Positions 19,701 through 27,203 of a stretch of 64,000 bases of DNA are shown here, in pieces (positions within the stretch are counted from its first letter, which is position 1; the number at the start of each line of letters is the position of its first letter). The stretch covers positions 1 to 64,000 of the forward strand of contig JAOAHH010000122.1 in assembly GCA_026415325.1 (NCBI GenBank), given 5' to 3'. The notes below the pieces were generated by a model. That model saw only the letters and a list, made by a program, of their open reading frames with translations, was not told the DNA's origin and did not search any database. The position numbers were made by a program, and so were the translations under genes. The stretch comes from Thermodesulfobacteriota bacterium. Its GTDB lineage: Bacteria; Desulfobacterota; WTBG01; CAIYCZ01; CAIRTM01.

Positions 19701-19814
19701 AACATAATACGGGAGGTCGCGGGCAATGTATGATAAACCAACAACAAGCAGCGCAAAACAGATCGCGCATACTGCGGCACAAGACCATATGAAAGAGAAA
19801 AATTTCCTTGTCAT
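16746..19814 (-). CDS. AsmA/YhdP-like envelope protein
   Basis: The product has 1,022 residues with one N-terminal membrane segment (about 8-32) followed by a long beta-rich periplasmic body. The first 120 residues (VGVRILFDDIDW, ISRIVLEQPRITLY) are typical of AsmA N-termini. The last 150 (MKTENLIVRGPAMNLSAVGTIDL, then GPYHEASVTP) match the AsmA/YhdP C-terminal region. Family members are now viewed as bridge-like phospholipid carriers between inner and outer membrane (established for TamB/YhdP/YdbH). Together with the Mla operon at 38-41 kb this supports a diderm envelope. Monocistronic, divergent from the next gene. Confidence 0.8.
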   Translation of the reverse strand: MTRKFFSFIWSCAAVCAICFALLVVGLSYIARDLPYYVRMFLKTYEETVGVRILFDDIDWSITSGSGVRIFNLTIFDPIAQIHLLTCDSITIQSSLSALFKKRFTISRIVLEQPRITLYKHDGGVQIPLKSLLSTNIRNAKGIMPLSISLNKMILKNATIRIVDPRTGQSLDIEPITSMFERKRKTQRYYVSGNIPGTGRNTPARLHYSGSIWFAGKHPTFHTLSGDVSVSLHDIPCAPWISFFSILPPKISLDGKVSGTLSFALSPDHAITISCNLTSHDIVYTHDNKTSSVGPLALSMHTSVQPPGNGSGEINITAGTLPSITVKALLSRSQTIPGFDLVLQAMPLRCAVPDLMRYLSLWVLTSQRWHELSSRVERGIVNINSLQAHMGFHDNATMRYLDYNAALSFDHIVARLHPSLPPIKIATGTASVASSGIAATMNATFFDNDTHHISITIPRTFDTVTGEVHSVLPASSIAAISSVNPLSRFSETFGADNGTVAVHTVASLSPSSKKGHIDMQIDATNLSYRIGPFAKPESIPSRFSLSSPLSFNNAPSTPLLITASSGTTASVVALVIPDPKPFIFGSYHFSYFMIPDDVMPILPHGIRIDGCISGSGLFAAPCRTASKVPAYGTFILHNAALGSSLTGENFIGSSCFALLSPHGVSVLNGKAHIGATSGSIGGLLTSLNPPHGKLRIDAQLFDIDDFLSIVQKIISLPFSSDPPFMGQQSDEANPFFRTNLLMDFTVNRLHVMDWDFTDGIARYTYRNGVMRWEDITIHGGGGTVNGYVEYDFSDFSNRSLTLAPSRSNVDVSWAIPGIRKKQIMTGTLDLRGIFTSRFSQKKDLGINMCASFDATVVNGVIQKFTILSKILSLMNITQLAQLKPPDIFEKGMPFDSICAQFILEKGQMKTENLIVRGPAMNLSAVGTIDLRDNTIDLIVGAQVLSSISNVIGNIPFAGELVTGKDKSLTLGYFRVQGPYHEASVTPMPIKSLSGPILKIFRTVFDIPRDLLSPGHDNATHPY

Positions 19815-20090
19815 TTCGCGGTAAACCTGATTTTAATAGCCATAAAAAATATTGTCTCAAAAAGCATTATAAACTTTTTGCATTTGCAAAGGTGAAAAAT
19901 GAGATTACTGTGTAGTATCGGTGTGCCCTCAAATTTGTGAGACGTAAAGACAAAAATATAAACGAAATTAAATAACAATGCCAACGCCGCGAGTTAAAAA
20001 CCACGCGCGAGGATGTTTAGTGTATAACACAGGGAACCTGCTAAAGGAACACTCAACTTGCCCGGCGCTTTTGGAAAGGGGGCAAGGGTT

Positions 20091-21158
20091 ATGGAACTGA
20101 GATTATTGCGCAGCCGATCTATAGTGTTGGGGAGGCAGGGTATTCCGCTTGATTATGCCCATAGTCTTGTGCGACATGGGACATATCATGATGCAAACCT
20201 GCACGGTGGTTACGGCAGTGATCAAGTGCTTGAAGAAATTCGACGTATGGAAAATGCCCTTGGAAGGCTTGGAGAAGAACATATTCGGTTGCGCATTGCT
20301 GCTGATTTTTGCTGTATATGGCGATATGACTTCCCCCAACGGATATTCGATATCTGTGCGCTGATCGGCGGAAGGCCTGCGCATGGTTTGCGACTCCACT
20401 ATCAGATATCTCCTCAGCGAAGAGACAGTATCATTGCGTATGCGGAAGCATTGGCAGGCTGGCTCCAGGATAAATCTCTTGCAGAGTACGACGAAACGAT
20501 AAAGCCAATTGCCCATCGTATTTATACATATTTGCAGGATAGGCATCCGCTCAAAGATATGCTCGTTAAGCGAACACTCCTGGGGTTATCGCTTAGAGCG
20601 CTGAATTGTTCGTTTTGGGGATACGAAAGTTTTGCAGAGAAAACACCGATGCAACCGTTTCATGCTATGCCCATCGACCATACAACAATGCAGCGCATGG
20701 CTCAACTTGAACGGGATATTAAAAGAGAAATGGGAGCTGTCGCAGAGGATTTTCTCTGTGATGTCGGAGGGTCGGCAGAACCGGCATGCCATTTCAAATT
20801 CATAAGGAGAATCGATATATTAATTAGTAGTATCGGGTGTTTTGTCTGGCGGGGTAACCTCCCACCAAAGGATAATGAGGTGTCGGGTAGGCGTGAACTG
20901 ACGCGAACTTATCTTGATATACTGGAGCATTACTGGAACGGAAAATCGCAGCCCTTTGACCAAACTTACAGCACCCAGTACAATGAAATTTTTGAGCTTC
21001 TCGGTCCGCCAAATGACCTCAAACGATGGCTTGTCGCATGTCTGTGGAAAAATATATTCGATCAGACGACATACCATGTCTATCCTATGCGGCAGTGGGT
21101 AGAATTTGTGCATATTGGAGAGCGCTATCTCGACAAACTCGAAGCCGGTAGGCAATAA
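20091..21158 (+). CDS. Uncharacterised protein, first gene of the TetR-Ino1 group
   Basis: I do not recognise this 355-residue protein. ATG 20091 is preferred over the in-frame TTG 20058 because a purine-rich GGAAAGGGGG precedes it. It is soluble, mostly helical, with many Arg/His and several Cys (FCCIWRYDF, LNCSFWGYE). No signal peptide, no clear nucleotide-binding motif. A TetR gene follows after 11 nt and myo-inositol-phosphate synthase after that, so the three are probably co-transcribed. A role in inositol-linked metabolism is only a neighbourhood inference. Confidence 0.7.
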   Translation: MELRLLRSRSIVLGRQGIPLDYAHSLVRHGTYHDANLHGGYGSDQVLEEIRRMENALGRLGEEHIRLRIAADFCCIWRYDFPQRIFDICALIGGRPAHGLRLHYQISPQRRDSIIAYAEALAGWLQDKSLAEYDETIKPIAHRIYTYLQDRHPLKDMLVKRTLLGLSLRALNCSFWGYESFAEKTPMQPFHAMPIDHTTMQRMAQLERDIKREMGAVAEDFLCDVGGSAEPACHFKFIRRIDILISSIGCFVWRGNLPPKDNEVSGRRELTRTYLDILEHYWNGKSQPFDQTYSTQYNEIFELLGPPNDLKRWLVACLWKNIFDQTTYHVYPMRQWVEFVHIGERYLDKLEAGRQ

Positions 21159-21169
21159 GGCTGATAGCG

Positions 21170-21790
21170 ATGGAAGGGCGTCGTGAGCGGAATAAAAGAA
21201 TAAAAAAAGAACGAATCCTTAAGGCAGCAATCGAGCATTTTACACAGCGCGGATTCGAACAGACAAGCATTGAAAGTATCACACGACGAGCCGGCGTTGC
21301 CAAGGGTACATTTTACAATTTTTTCAAACAAAAAGAAGATGTTTTGCTTTATTTCCTCGATAAGGAAATCGACCTCAGCCGGCAGGAGATCCAACGAACT
21401 ATTCACACAAAACCTACTATACTGGAACAGCTTGAATTGCTGATCGTGACGTATTTAAAAAATATCTTTAAGAACCGTGAATTTTCTAAGGTTCTTGTGC
21501 GAGAGCGCGTTTGCAAAATTGGAACCGGTAAAAACCGTAATGAACTCGTGCTTATGCGTACGATACGAGAGTTGCTTGAGAAAGCGCAGCACCGTGGCGA
21601 GATTAAGCAGTCGGTCGACTTGTCCCGCCTTGAAGAAATCGTATTCGCAATTTTTACTATGTATACGATATATTGGCTCAACGGTTTTATTGTTTCAAAA
21701 AAACAGTGTGTTAGACGCATTAGAGACGTGCTCAACATATTTTTCGAAGGCGCCGGAAGCACCAGTGATAAACCCCAATCACGGAGTTGA
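21170..21790 (+). CDS. TetR/AcrR family transcriptional regulator
   Basis: The 206-residue product has a TetR N-terminal helix-turn-helix at about residues 10-60 (RILKAAIEHFTQRGF, ITRRAGVAKGTFYNFFKQKEDVL), followed by an all-helical ligand domain. TetR proteins are dimeric repressors released by a small molecule. It lies 11 nt after the unknown gene and 7 nt before the inositol-phosphate synthase gene, so it probably controls this operon, including itself. Ligand unknown; a lipid or inositol-related signal is a guess. Confidence 0.92.
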   Translation: MEGRRERNKRIKKERILKAAIEHFTQRGFEQTSIESITRRAGVAKGTFYNFFKQKEDVLLYFLDKEIDLSRQEIQRTIHTKPTILEQLELLIVTYLKNIFKNREFSKVLVRERVCKIGTGKNRNELVLMRTIRELLEKAQHRGEIKQSVDLSRLEEIVFAIFTMYTIYWLNGFIVSKKQCVRRIRDVLNIFFEGAGSTSDKPQSRS

Positions 21791-21797
21791 AAGGACG

Positions 21798-23135
21798 ATG
21801 GAAATGCAAACAGAACGAAAAAAGATCACCATAGCACAACCGACCGGAAAACTCGGCATTCTTATTCCGGGTATGGGCGCAGTAACGACAACTTTTCTTG
21901 CAGGCCTTGAGTCATTACGTCGGGGTTTATATCCTCCGTATGGTTCGCTCGCCCAGATGGGACATATACGTCTGGGGCGGCGCGATCTGGGCCGACAGCC
22001 CCGTATTAAGGATGTCGTGCCACTTGCACGACTTGAGGATATTGAATGTGCCGGATGGGATGTGTTTCCCGACAACTGTTATCAAGCAGCTCAGAAAGCT
22101 GGGGTCCTCACACCTGAGCAGATCGAAACCGTAAAGGATTACCTTTGTGCAATCCAACCAATGCCTGCAGTATTTGATCGGCGGTTTGTAAAAAAACTGG
22201 ACGGACCAAATGTCAAGCGGGGAAAAACTCTGTGGGATAAACATCTGATGCTCGAAGAGGATATTGCGGAGTTCCGAGCACGGACAAAGGCACAGCGTTT
22301 GGTGATGATATGGTGCGGCTCGACCGAAGCATATCAAACCCTTTCCTCTGTCCATGAAACGCTTGAAGCTTTTGAGCATGGACTCAAGAATAACGATCCA
22401 GCCATTTCTCCGAGCATGGTGTATGCTTATACGGCGCTGAAAAACAGAATTCCTTATATTAACGGGGCACCACATTTTACAACGGATATTCCGGCACTGC
22501 TCGAGCTTGCGCACCTTAACGGGGTTCCAATTGCTGGTAAAGATTTTAAGACCGGACAGACACTTATGAAAACCATTATCGCACCCGGACTTAAAGCACG
22601 CTTACTCGGAATTGACGGTTGGTTTTCGACAAATATTCTCGGCAACCGTGACGGCGAAGTGCTCGAGGATCCAGAATCGTTTAAGAGTAAGGAAGTCTCA
22701 AAATTGTCGGTGCTTGATACAATTTTACAGCCTGAGCTATATCCGGAACTGTATCGGAATATTAATCATATTGTGCGAATCAATTATTATCCGCCTCGCG
22801 GTGACAACAAAGAGGGGTGGGATAATATCGACATATTTGGGTGGATGGGAAGAAGAATGCAGATTAAGATTAATTTTTTGTGTCGCGACTCTATTCTTGC
22901 AGCACCCCTTGTTCTTGATTTGATTCTTTTTACCGATCTCGCACAACGGGCAAATATGCCAGGGATTCAGGAGTGGTTATCATTCTACTTTAAATCACCG
23001 ATGACTGCACCATCAGTATATCCAGAGCATGATCTTTTCATTCAACTTACCAAATTAAAAAACACGTTGCGTTATATTATAGGTGAAGAGATGATTACGC
23101 ATCTCGGCATTGAATATTATCATTATTTTGAGTAG
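21798..23135 (+). CDS. ino1: myo-Inositol-1-phosphate synthase (inositol-3-phosphate synthase)
   Basis: It converts glucose 6-phosphate to 1L-myo-inositol 1-phosphate using NAD. The N-terminal GILIPGMGAVTTTFLAG is the NAD-binding loop; GKDFKTGQTLMKT and NILGNRDGEVL are the family signatures. ATG 21798 gives 445 residues; ATG 21804 is equally plausible because AAGGA sits 8 nt before it. The frame is open upstream to 21477 but there it overlaps the TetR gene. In bacteria the product feeds inositol phospholipids, di-myo-inositol phosphate or mycothiol-like compounds; no partner enzyme for any of these is visible here. Confidence 0.93.
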   Translation: MEMQTERKKITIAQPTGKLGILIPGMGAVTTTFLAGLESLRRGLYPPYGSLAQMGHIRLGRRDLGRQPRIKDVVPLARLEDIECAGWDVFPDNCYQAAQKAGVLTPEQIETVKDYLCAIQPMPAVFDRRFVKKLDGPNVKRGKTLWDKHLMLEEDIAEFRARTKAQRLVMIWCGSTEAYQTLSSVHETLEAFEHGLKNNDPAISPSMVYAYTALKNRIPYINGAPHFTTDIPALLELAHLNGVPIAGKDFKTGQTLMKTIIAPGLKARLLGIDGWFSTNILGNRDGEVLEDPESFKSKEVSKLSVLDTILQPELYPELYRNINHIVRINYYPPRGDNKEGWDNIDIFGWMGRRMQIKINFLCRDSILAAPLVLDLILFTDLAQRANMPGIQEWLSFYFKSPMTAPSVYPEHDLFIQLTKLKNTLRYIIGEEMITHLGIEYYHYFE

Positions 23136-23165
23136 AGGTGCGAGCAACTGCGAGGAGGAATTATT

Positions 23166-23717
23166 ATGGCGCGACTCATTATCCCAAAGGCAAACGCACA
23201 GGAGCGGGCAATGTTTGAACGACTCGGTATTAGGCTTGTTGAAGATATGCGTGTTGAAGATTTTGAAAAGATGGTTTGCGATTACCTTACAAACCATAAC
23301 GTCCTTAATCTGGCGACATGCCGCGATAACGAGCCGAGATGCACAACGCTAGAATATTTCAATAACGGTCTAATCGTTTATATTTTTTCAGAAGGAGGTG
23401 GGAAAATTCTAAATATAAAACAGAATCCCTCAGTTGCTTATACCATCAATGATCCATATTATCCAGAGAAGGATTTTTTTAGCGCTGTGGGTTTGCAGGT
23501 ATGGGGAAGAGCAGCAATATTTAAACGATTCGATGATCCGACGAGAGCTGAAGAGATAGGAAAATACTTTCGGGGGAAAGAAGCGCTTCAAAAGCAGGGG
23601 CTTGCAGAGATGGCCGAGAAAGTAAACTACAATATTATCACCATAGAACCGTTCAGAATTCGGTTTCTTGACATACGCCGCGGATTTAGAAACATTCTCT
23701 GGCAAAAAGAGGATTAA
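23166..23717 (+). CDS. Pyridoxamine 5'-phosphate oxidase-like FMN split-barrel protein
   Basis: This 183-residue protein has a split-barrel flavin-binding fold: NVLNLATCRDNEPRCTTLEY as the first strands, SEGGGKILNIKQNPSVAYTI, then LQVWGRAAIF. Related proteins bind FMN, F420 or heme; the subtype is not resolved. The start follows GCGAGGAGG and lies 30 nt after ino1, suggesting the same transcript. A small-molecule oxidoreductase or flavin store is the best reading. Confidence 0.85.
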   Translation: MARLIIPKANAQERAMFERLGIRLVEDMRVEDFEKMVCDYLTNHNVLNLATCRDNEPRCTTLEYFNNGLIVYIFSEGGGKILNIKQNPSVAYTINDPYYPEKDFFSAVGLQVWGRAAIFKRFDDPTRAEEIGKYFRGKEALQKQGLAEMAEKVNYNIITIEPFRIRFLDIRRGFRNILWQKED

Positions 23718-23745
23718 AAAGAATTTCTTGGCATAGAATGTAAGC

Positions 23746-24171
23746 ATGGAATATAGCAGAGACCAGATTGTTGGGTTGTTCAAAGCGTCGATTAAAAGAT
23801 TAATGAATAAAAACAAAATTAATAATAAAAGAAAATACAGAAGGTTATTATTAAATATTGATGGAATTTATAATGCTTTAAATGGTGTTTGTGGGACATG
23901 CCGAATAAGCGATATTAGCCAAAAAGGTATTGGTATTGAATTGCATGGTGAACATGACCTTCGATTATATAACAGCCTGATATTGCGATTAAAGCATCCA
24001 CGTTCAGAAAATTATATAGATGTGGTGATGACAATAAAATGGATGCGGGAGGCGGAACATACCGATACAAATGTTTGTTATGCTGGAGGGTTGCATTCAT
24101 TTAGTGATCCATCTGCTGAAAAAGCACTACTTGAATTTGCATACACAAACTGGTTTCGCACAAAGAAATAG
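23746..24171 (+). CDS. PilZ domain protein
   Basis: The 141-residue product carries the two c-di-GMP-binding signatures of PilZ: an RKYRR cluster at about residues 28-32 and, downstream, DISQKGIGIEL (consensus D/NxSxxG) at about 60. The remaining strands (IDVVMTIKWMRE, YAGGLHSF) fit the barrel. PilZ proteins transmit c-di-GMP to motility, polysaccharide or secretion machinery. It is 28 nt downstream of the split-barrel gene; no strong Shine-Dalgarno is visible. Together with the HDOD protein and the FapA protein this hints at motility control. Confidence 0.85.
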   Translation: MEYSRDQIVGLFKASIKRLMNKNKINNKRKYRRLLLNIDGIYNALNGVCGTCRISDISQKGIGIELHGEHDLRLYNSLILRLKHPRSENYIDVVMTIKWMREAEHTDTNVCYAGGLHSFSDPSAEKALLEFAYTNWFRTKK

Positions 24172-24473
24172 AAATGCCGTCCCGGAAGGGGGGACCGGGA
24201 CGGCCGGGGAGAAAGGAGTAAAGAAAGTAGAAGGAAGTTTTGATTACTAATATAGCAATGAAGGTTTAAGGCAAGATTAAAGAAACATTAAAAAAAACTA
24301 ACTTAATTCCATCAAAAAGCTTCGTAAAATCTGCTTAAAATATTAACCACAACATACTCTCCACCGTAATTAAGACAAGCCAGCAACAGAGATAGCAAAG
24401 GGTACCCCTCTATGATATTGCAGCATAATGGCAAAAATGCCTAAAATAAAATAATTAAAACAATAAATGCATA
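24172..24473. other. AT-rich intergenic region with a GC-rich hairpin
   Basis: No ORF is convincing here. A perfect 9-bp stem, CCGTCCCGG (24177-24185) and CCGGGACGG (24195-24203) around a G-rich 9-nt loop, begins 5 nt after the PilZ stop. No T-run follows, so it is not a standard intrinsic terminator; it may still stop or stabilise the transcript. A purine-rich stretch follows, then strongly AT-rich DNA leading to the promoter at 24474. Confidence 0.5.
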
Positions 24474-24502
24474 TTGACAAAAGATATTTTTATAGATATA
24501 TA
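24474..24502 (+). promoter_or_regulatory. Near-consensus sigma-70-type promoter
   Basis: TTGACA (24474-24479), a 17-nt spacer, and TATATA (24497-24502). A small inverted repeat GGCAA-GCTG-TTGCC-like hairpin (24524-24537) lies in the leader, and the coding start is at 24602. This would drive the FMN/GltB-like gene. Confidence 0.65.
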
Positions 24503-24601
24503 TGCAAAAATATAAATTTTGATGGCAAGCTGTTGCCGATATCGTGCTGGGTCTGTCTATAGTTCTATTCGTTAAATCTTAATTGATGAAAGGAGAAGCA
24601 C

Positions 24602-26242
24602 ATGATTGAATGGAGCAAGTCAAATGATGTTTTAGGGACCGTTAATCGTGGCAATCCGTGTGAATCGGGACTCTGTACGTTGTGTCGTGCAGATTGTAGG
24701 GGAAAGTGTGAAACGTGGTTGTCAAGCCTTCGAGGCAGAAAAATGCTGTATCCAAGAGACTTTGGAATCGTGACAGCAGGAAGCGCAAATACCTGCCATA
24801 TTGGTGTTGCATACAATAACCTGCGTATTCAGGGATATCTTTATGGCTCTCACGGTCTCCCGAAAGGTCTCTCTGACTCAGCAGATGATTGTATCTTCCC
24901 TAATGTCAGCATCCAAGGAGAATTTGGAACAAAAGTAAAAACAAAATTTAGAATTCCGATTATGTCAGGTGCCCTTGGATCGACTTTTGTTGCTGCAAAG
25001 TATTGGGAATCTTTTGCTACCGGTGCGGCACTGGTTGGTTTTCCTATTGTTGTTGGTGAAAATGTTGTCGGCATCGATCGTGAGGCGGAAATTACAAAAG
25101 GAAAAATAAAAAAAGCGCCAGAACTCGATCGTCGGATTACTACATTTTTGAGATATTACGATGGATACGGCGCAATACTTGTTCAAATGAATGTCGAAGA
25201 TACGCGTAACGGCGTTGCAGAATACGTTATCGATAAATATGGTGATAAAGTCATTATTGAACTAAAATGGGGCCAGGGCGCAAAAGATATCGGTGGTGAA
25301 ATTCAGGTAACAAATATTGAATATGCTCAGTTCCTTAAAGAACGCGGCTATGTGGTTGATCCCGATCCGACAAAGCCAGAGGTCAAAAAGGCATTTAAGT
25401 CAGGTGCTATAAGATCGTTTGCACGACATAGTAGGCTTGGGTATACGGATTTATCGACTGCCGAAAAAGTCCGCGAAGCCTTTATGAACTCGGTTGAATA
25501 TTTGCGCAAAATCGGCTACAAACGCATTTCGCTGAAGACCGGATCATACGGTATGGAAGCGCTTGCTATGGCAATTAAGTTTGCAACCGATGCGCAACTC
25601 GACCTGCTAACGATCGATGGATCAGGCGGCGGTACTGGCATGAGTCCGTGGAATATGATGGAGTCGTGGGGTGTTCCGTCTATTTATCTCCATGCAAAGG
25701 CATACGAATATGCTTCTCTCCTTGCAGCACGAGGAGCAAAAGTGGTTGATATGGCCTTTGCCGGCGGGCTTGCACGTGAGGATCATATCTTCAAGGCGCT
25801 TGCTCTCGGCGCTCCGTATACAAAACTTGTCTGTATGGGAAGGGCGGTCATGATCCCGGGTTTTCTTGGATCCAATATCGAAGGTGTTTTAAAACCTGAG
25901 CGCAAAGCAGTCGTCAGCGGCCAGTGGGATAAACTTGCACCGGCTGTGGAGGAGCTCGGAACAACAGCGGAAGAAATATTTGCCGGCTACTATGATGTTC
26001 AGAAAAAGGTCGGCGCAGACGAGATGAAACATATCCCCTTTGGCGCTCTCGCTATGTGGACGCTTGCCGATAAACTTGCGGCAGGATTGCAACAGTTGAT
26101 GGCAGGGGCACGAAAATTCAGCCTGGGACAAATTTCACGAGACGACTTGTTTGCCGCAAACCGAGAAACGGCAGAGGTGACCGGCATTCGTTTTATCACC
26201 GAAGCACAAGATGAGCTTGCAAGGAAGATACTCAACTCGTAA
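24602..26242 (+). CDS. FMN-binding glutamate synthase family protein with N-terminal cysteine cluster
   Basis: This 546-residue protein matches the GltB central/FMN domain (a TIM barrel): [37 protein letters not shown] and [16 protein letters not shown]. It lacks the amidotransferase and the large C-terminal domains of bacterial GltB. The N-terminus instead has five cysteines (C20, C25, C28, C32, C36), suggesting an extra Fe-S or zinc site. Stand-alone proteins of this kind occur in archaea and anaerobes; whether it makes glutamate is uncertain. SD is GAAAGGAGAAG; an intrinsic terminator follows. Confidence 0.85.
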   Translation: MIEWSKSNDVLGTVNRGNPCESGLCTLCRADCRGKCETWLSSLRGRKMLYPRDFGIVTAGSANTCHIGVAYNNLRIQGYLYGSHGLPKGLSDSADDCIFPNVSIQGEFGTKVKTKFRIPIMSGALGSTFVAAKYWESFATGAALVGFPIVVGENVVGIDREAEITKGKIKKAPELDRRITTFLRYYDGYGAILVQMNVEDTRNGVAEYVIDKYGDKVIIELKWGQGAKDIGGEIQVTNIEYAQFLKERGYVVDPDPTKPEVKKAFKSGAIRSFARHSRLGYTDLSTAEKVREAFMNSVEYLRKIGYKRISLKTGSYGMEALAMAIKFATDAQLDLLTIDGSGGGTGMSPWNMMESWGVPSIYLHAKAYEYASLLAARGAKVVDMAFAGGLAREDHIFKALALGAPYTKLVCMGRAVMIPGFLGSNIEGVLKPERKAVVSGQWDKLAPAVEELGTTAEEIFAGYYDVQKKVGADEMKHIPFGALAMWTLADKLAAGLQQLMAGARKFSLGQISRDDLFAANRETAEVTGIRFITEAQDELARKILNS

Positions 26243-26263
26243 TCTCCCTTCTCAGGAGAGCAT

Positions 26264-26300
26264 GGGGTGCGGTCTTATCTACCGCACCCCTTTTTATTTT
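26264..26300 (+). terminator. Intrinsic terminator after the GltB-like gene
   Basis: GGGGTGCGGT (26264-26273) pairs perfectly with ACCGCACCCC (26281-26290) around a 7-nt loop, followed by TTTTTATTTT. A strong rho-independent terminator, 21 nt after the stop codon. Confidence 0.92.
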
Positions 26301-26360
26301 GGCTTTTTCAAAGCGCTACCGTATAATAAAGTAAAAACAGAGAGCACATATCATTTCCCT

Positions 26361-27140
26361 ATGAAGGCATGGTCAATAACAAAGATTGCGTTTTATATTG
26401 CAATGACCGGCATCTGCATATCCTGTGCAGCAAAGATTCCGATTCCTTCACGTTATCCAACGACAATCCCACCAAGCCAGCGACCGTATCAAATAAACGG
26501 TGTCTGGTATTTTCCAATCCCCTCCGCAGAAGGCTATGTTGAAAAAGGGATTGCAAGCTGGTATGGCGAAGATTTCCATGGAAAGCCAACTTCAAGCGGC
26601 GAGACGTATGATATGTATGGCATGACAGCGGCACATAAAATTTTGCCACTCGGTACTCATGTGAAAGTCACCAATCTTCTTAATAATCGCTCTGTCATTG
26701 TCAGGGTAAATGATCGTGGGCCGTTTGTGGCAGGTCGTGTTATTGATCTTGCCTATACCCCTGCCCGCCTTATTGGCATCGTAGGCCCCGGAACGGCACC
26801 GGTACTTGTTGAAGCTGTGCAAGTCGCTCTGCCGCATGATAAAAACGGTGAGACAGTATGGGACGTCGAACCGATTCGGGATTTTCAACACGGAAACTTT
26901 ACGATTCAAATCGGTGCATTTCAAAACGTTGCCAATGCTTTAAAGATACGTGCCGCGATGCTTGAGGAATATAGTGAGGTACGGATTCAGCCGCCTTCGC
27001 CGGAAGATCGTGACAACGAACGGTATTTTCGGGTGCAAGTGGGGAGGTTTACAGAATTGAGTAAAGCACAATATGAGGCAGAACGGCTAAAAAACGATCG
27101 TTTCCCCGATGCGTTCGTCGTTGCCGTTGAAGAAGAATAG
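26361..27140 (+). CDS. rlpA: RlpA-like septal lytic transglycosylase with SPOR domain
   Basis: With ATG 26361 the product has 259 residues: a signal peptide with a possible lipobox ending in ISC, a double-psi beta-barrel ([36 protein letters not shown]) and a C-terminal SPOR domain ([17 protein letters not shown]). The conserved Glu in SSGETYD and Asp in VIDLA match the catalytic pair of RlpA. RlpA cleaves denuded peptidoglycan at division sites, to which SPOR targets it. The lipobox has Cys at -3, which is atypical. An upstream in-frame extension from 26211 is rejected because it crosses the terminator. Confidence 0.92.
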   Translation: MKAWSITKIAFYIAMTGICISCAAKIPIPSRYPTTIPPSQRPYQINGVWYFPIPSAEGYVEKGIASWYGEDFHGKPTSSGETYDMYGMTAAHKILPLGTHVKVTNLLNNRSVIVRVNDRGPFVAGRVIDLAYTPARLIGIVGPGTAPVLVEAVQVALPHDKNGETVWDVEPIRDFQHGNFTIQIGAFQNVANALKIRAAMLEEYSEVRIQPPSPEDRDNERYFRVQVGRFTELSKAQYEAERLKNDRFPDAFVVAVEEE

Positions 27141-27203
27141 GCAGGAGGGGGAGGATTAGCCGAAATTATACAAAACATTTCCTTTATTTAATCTTCATGA
27201 AGG

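Noticed and set aside
21477-21797. N-terminal extension of the inositol phosphate synthase frame
   Set aside because: It overlaps the TetR gene, which is clearly coding in another frame; the family starts near MQTERKK.
26211-26360. N-terminal extension of RlpA
   Set aside because: It crosses an intrinsic terminator and the end of the preceding gene; the signal peptide starts at 26361.
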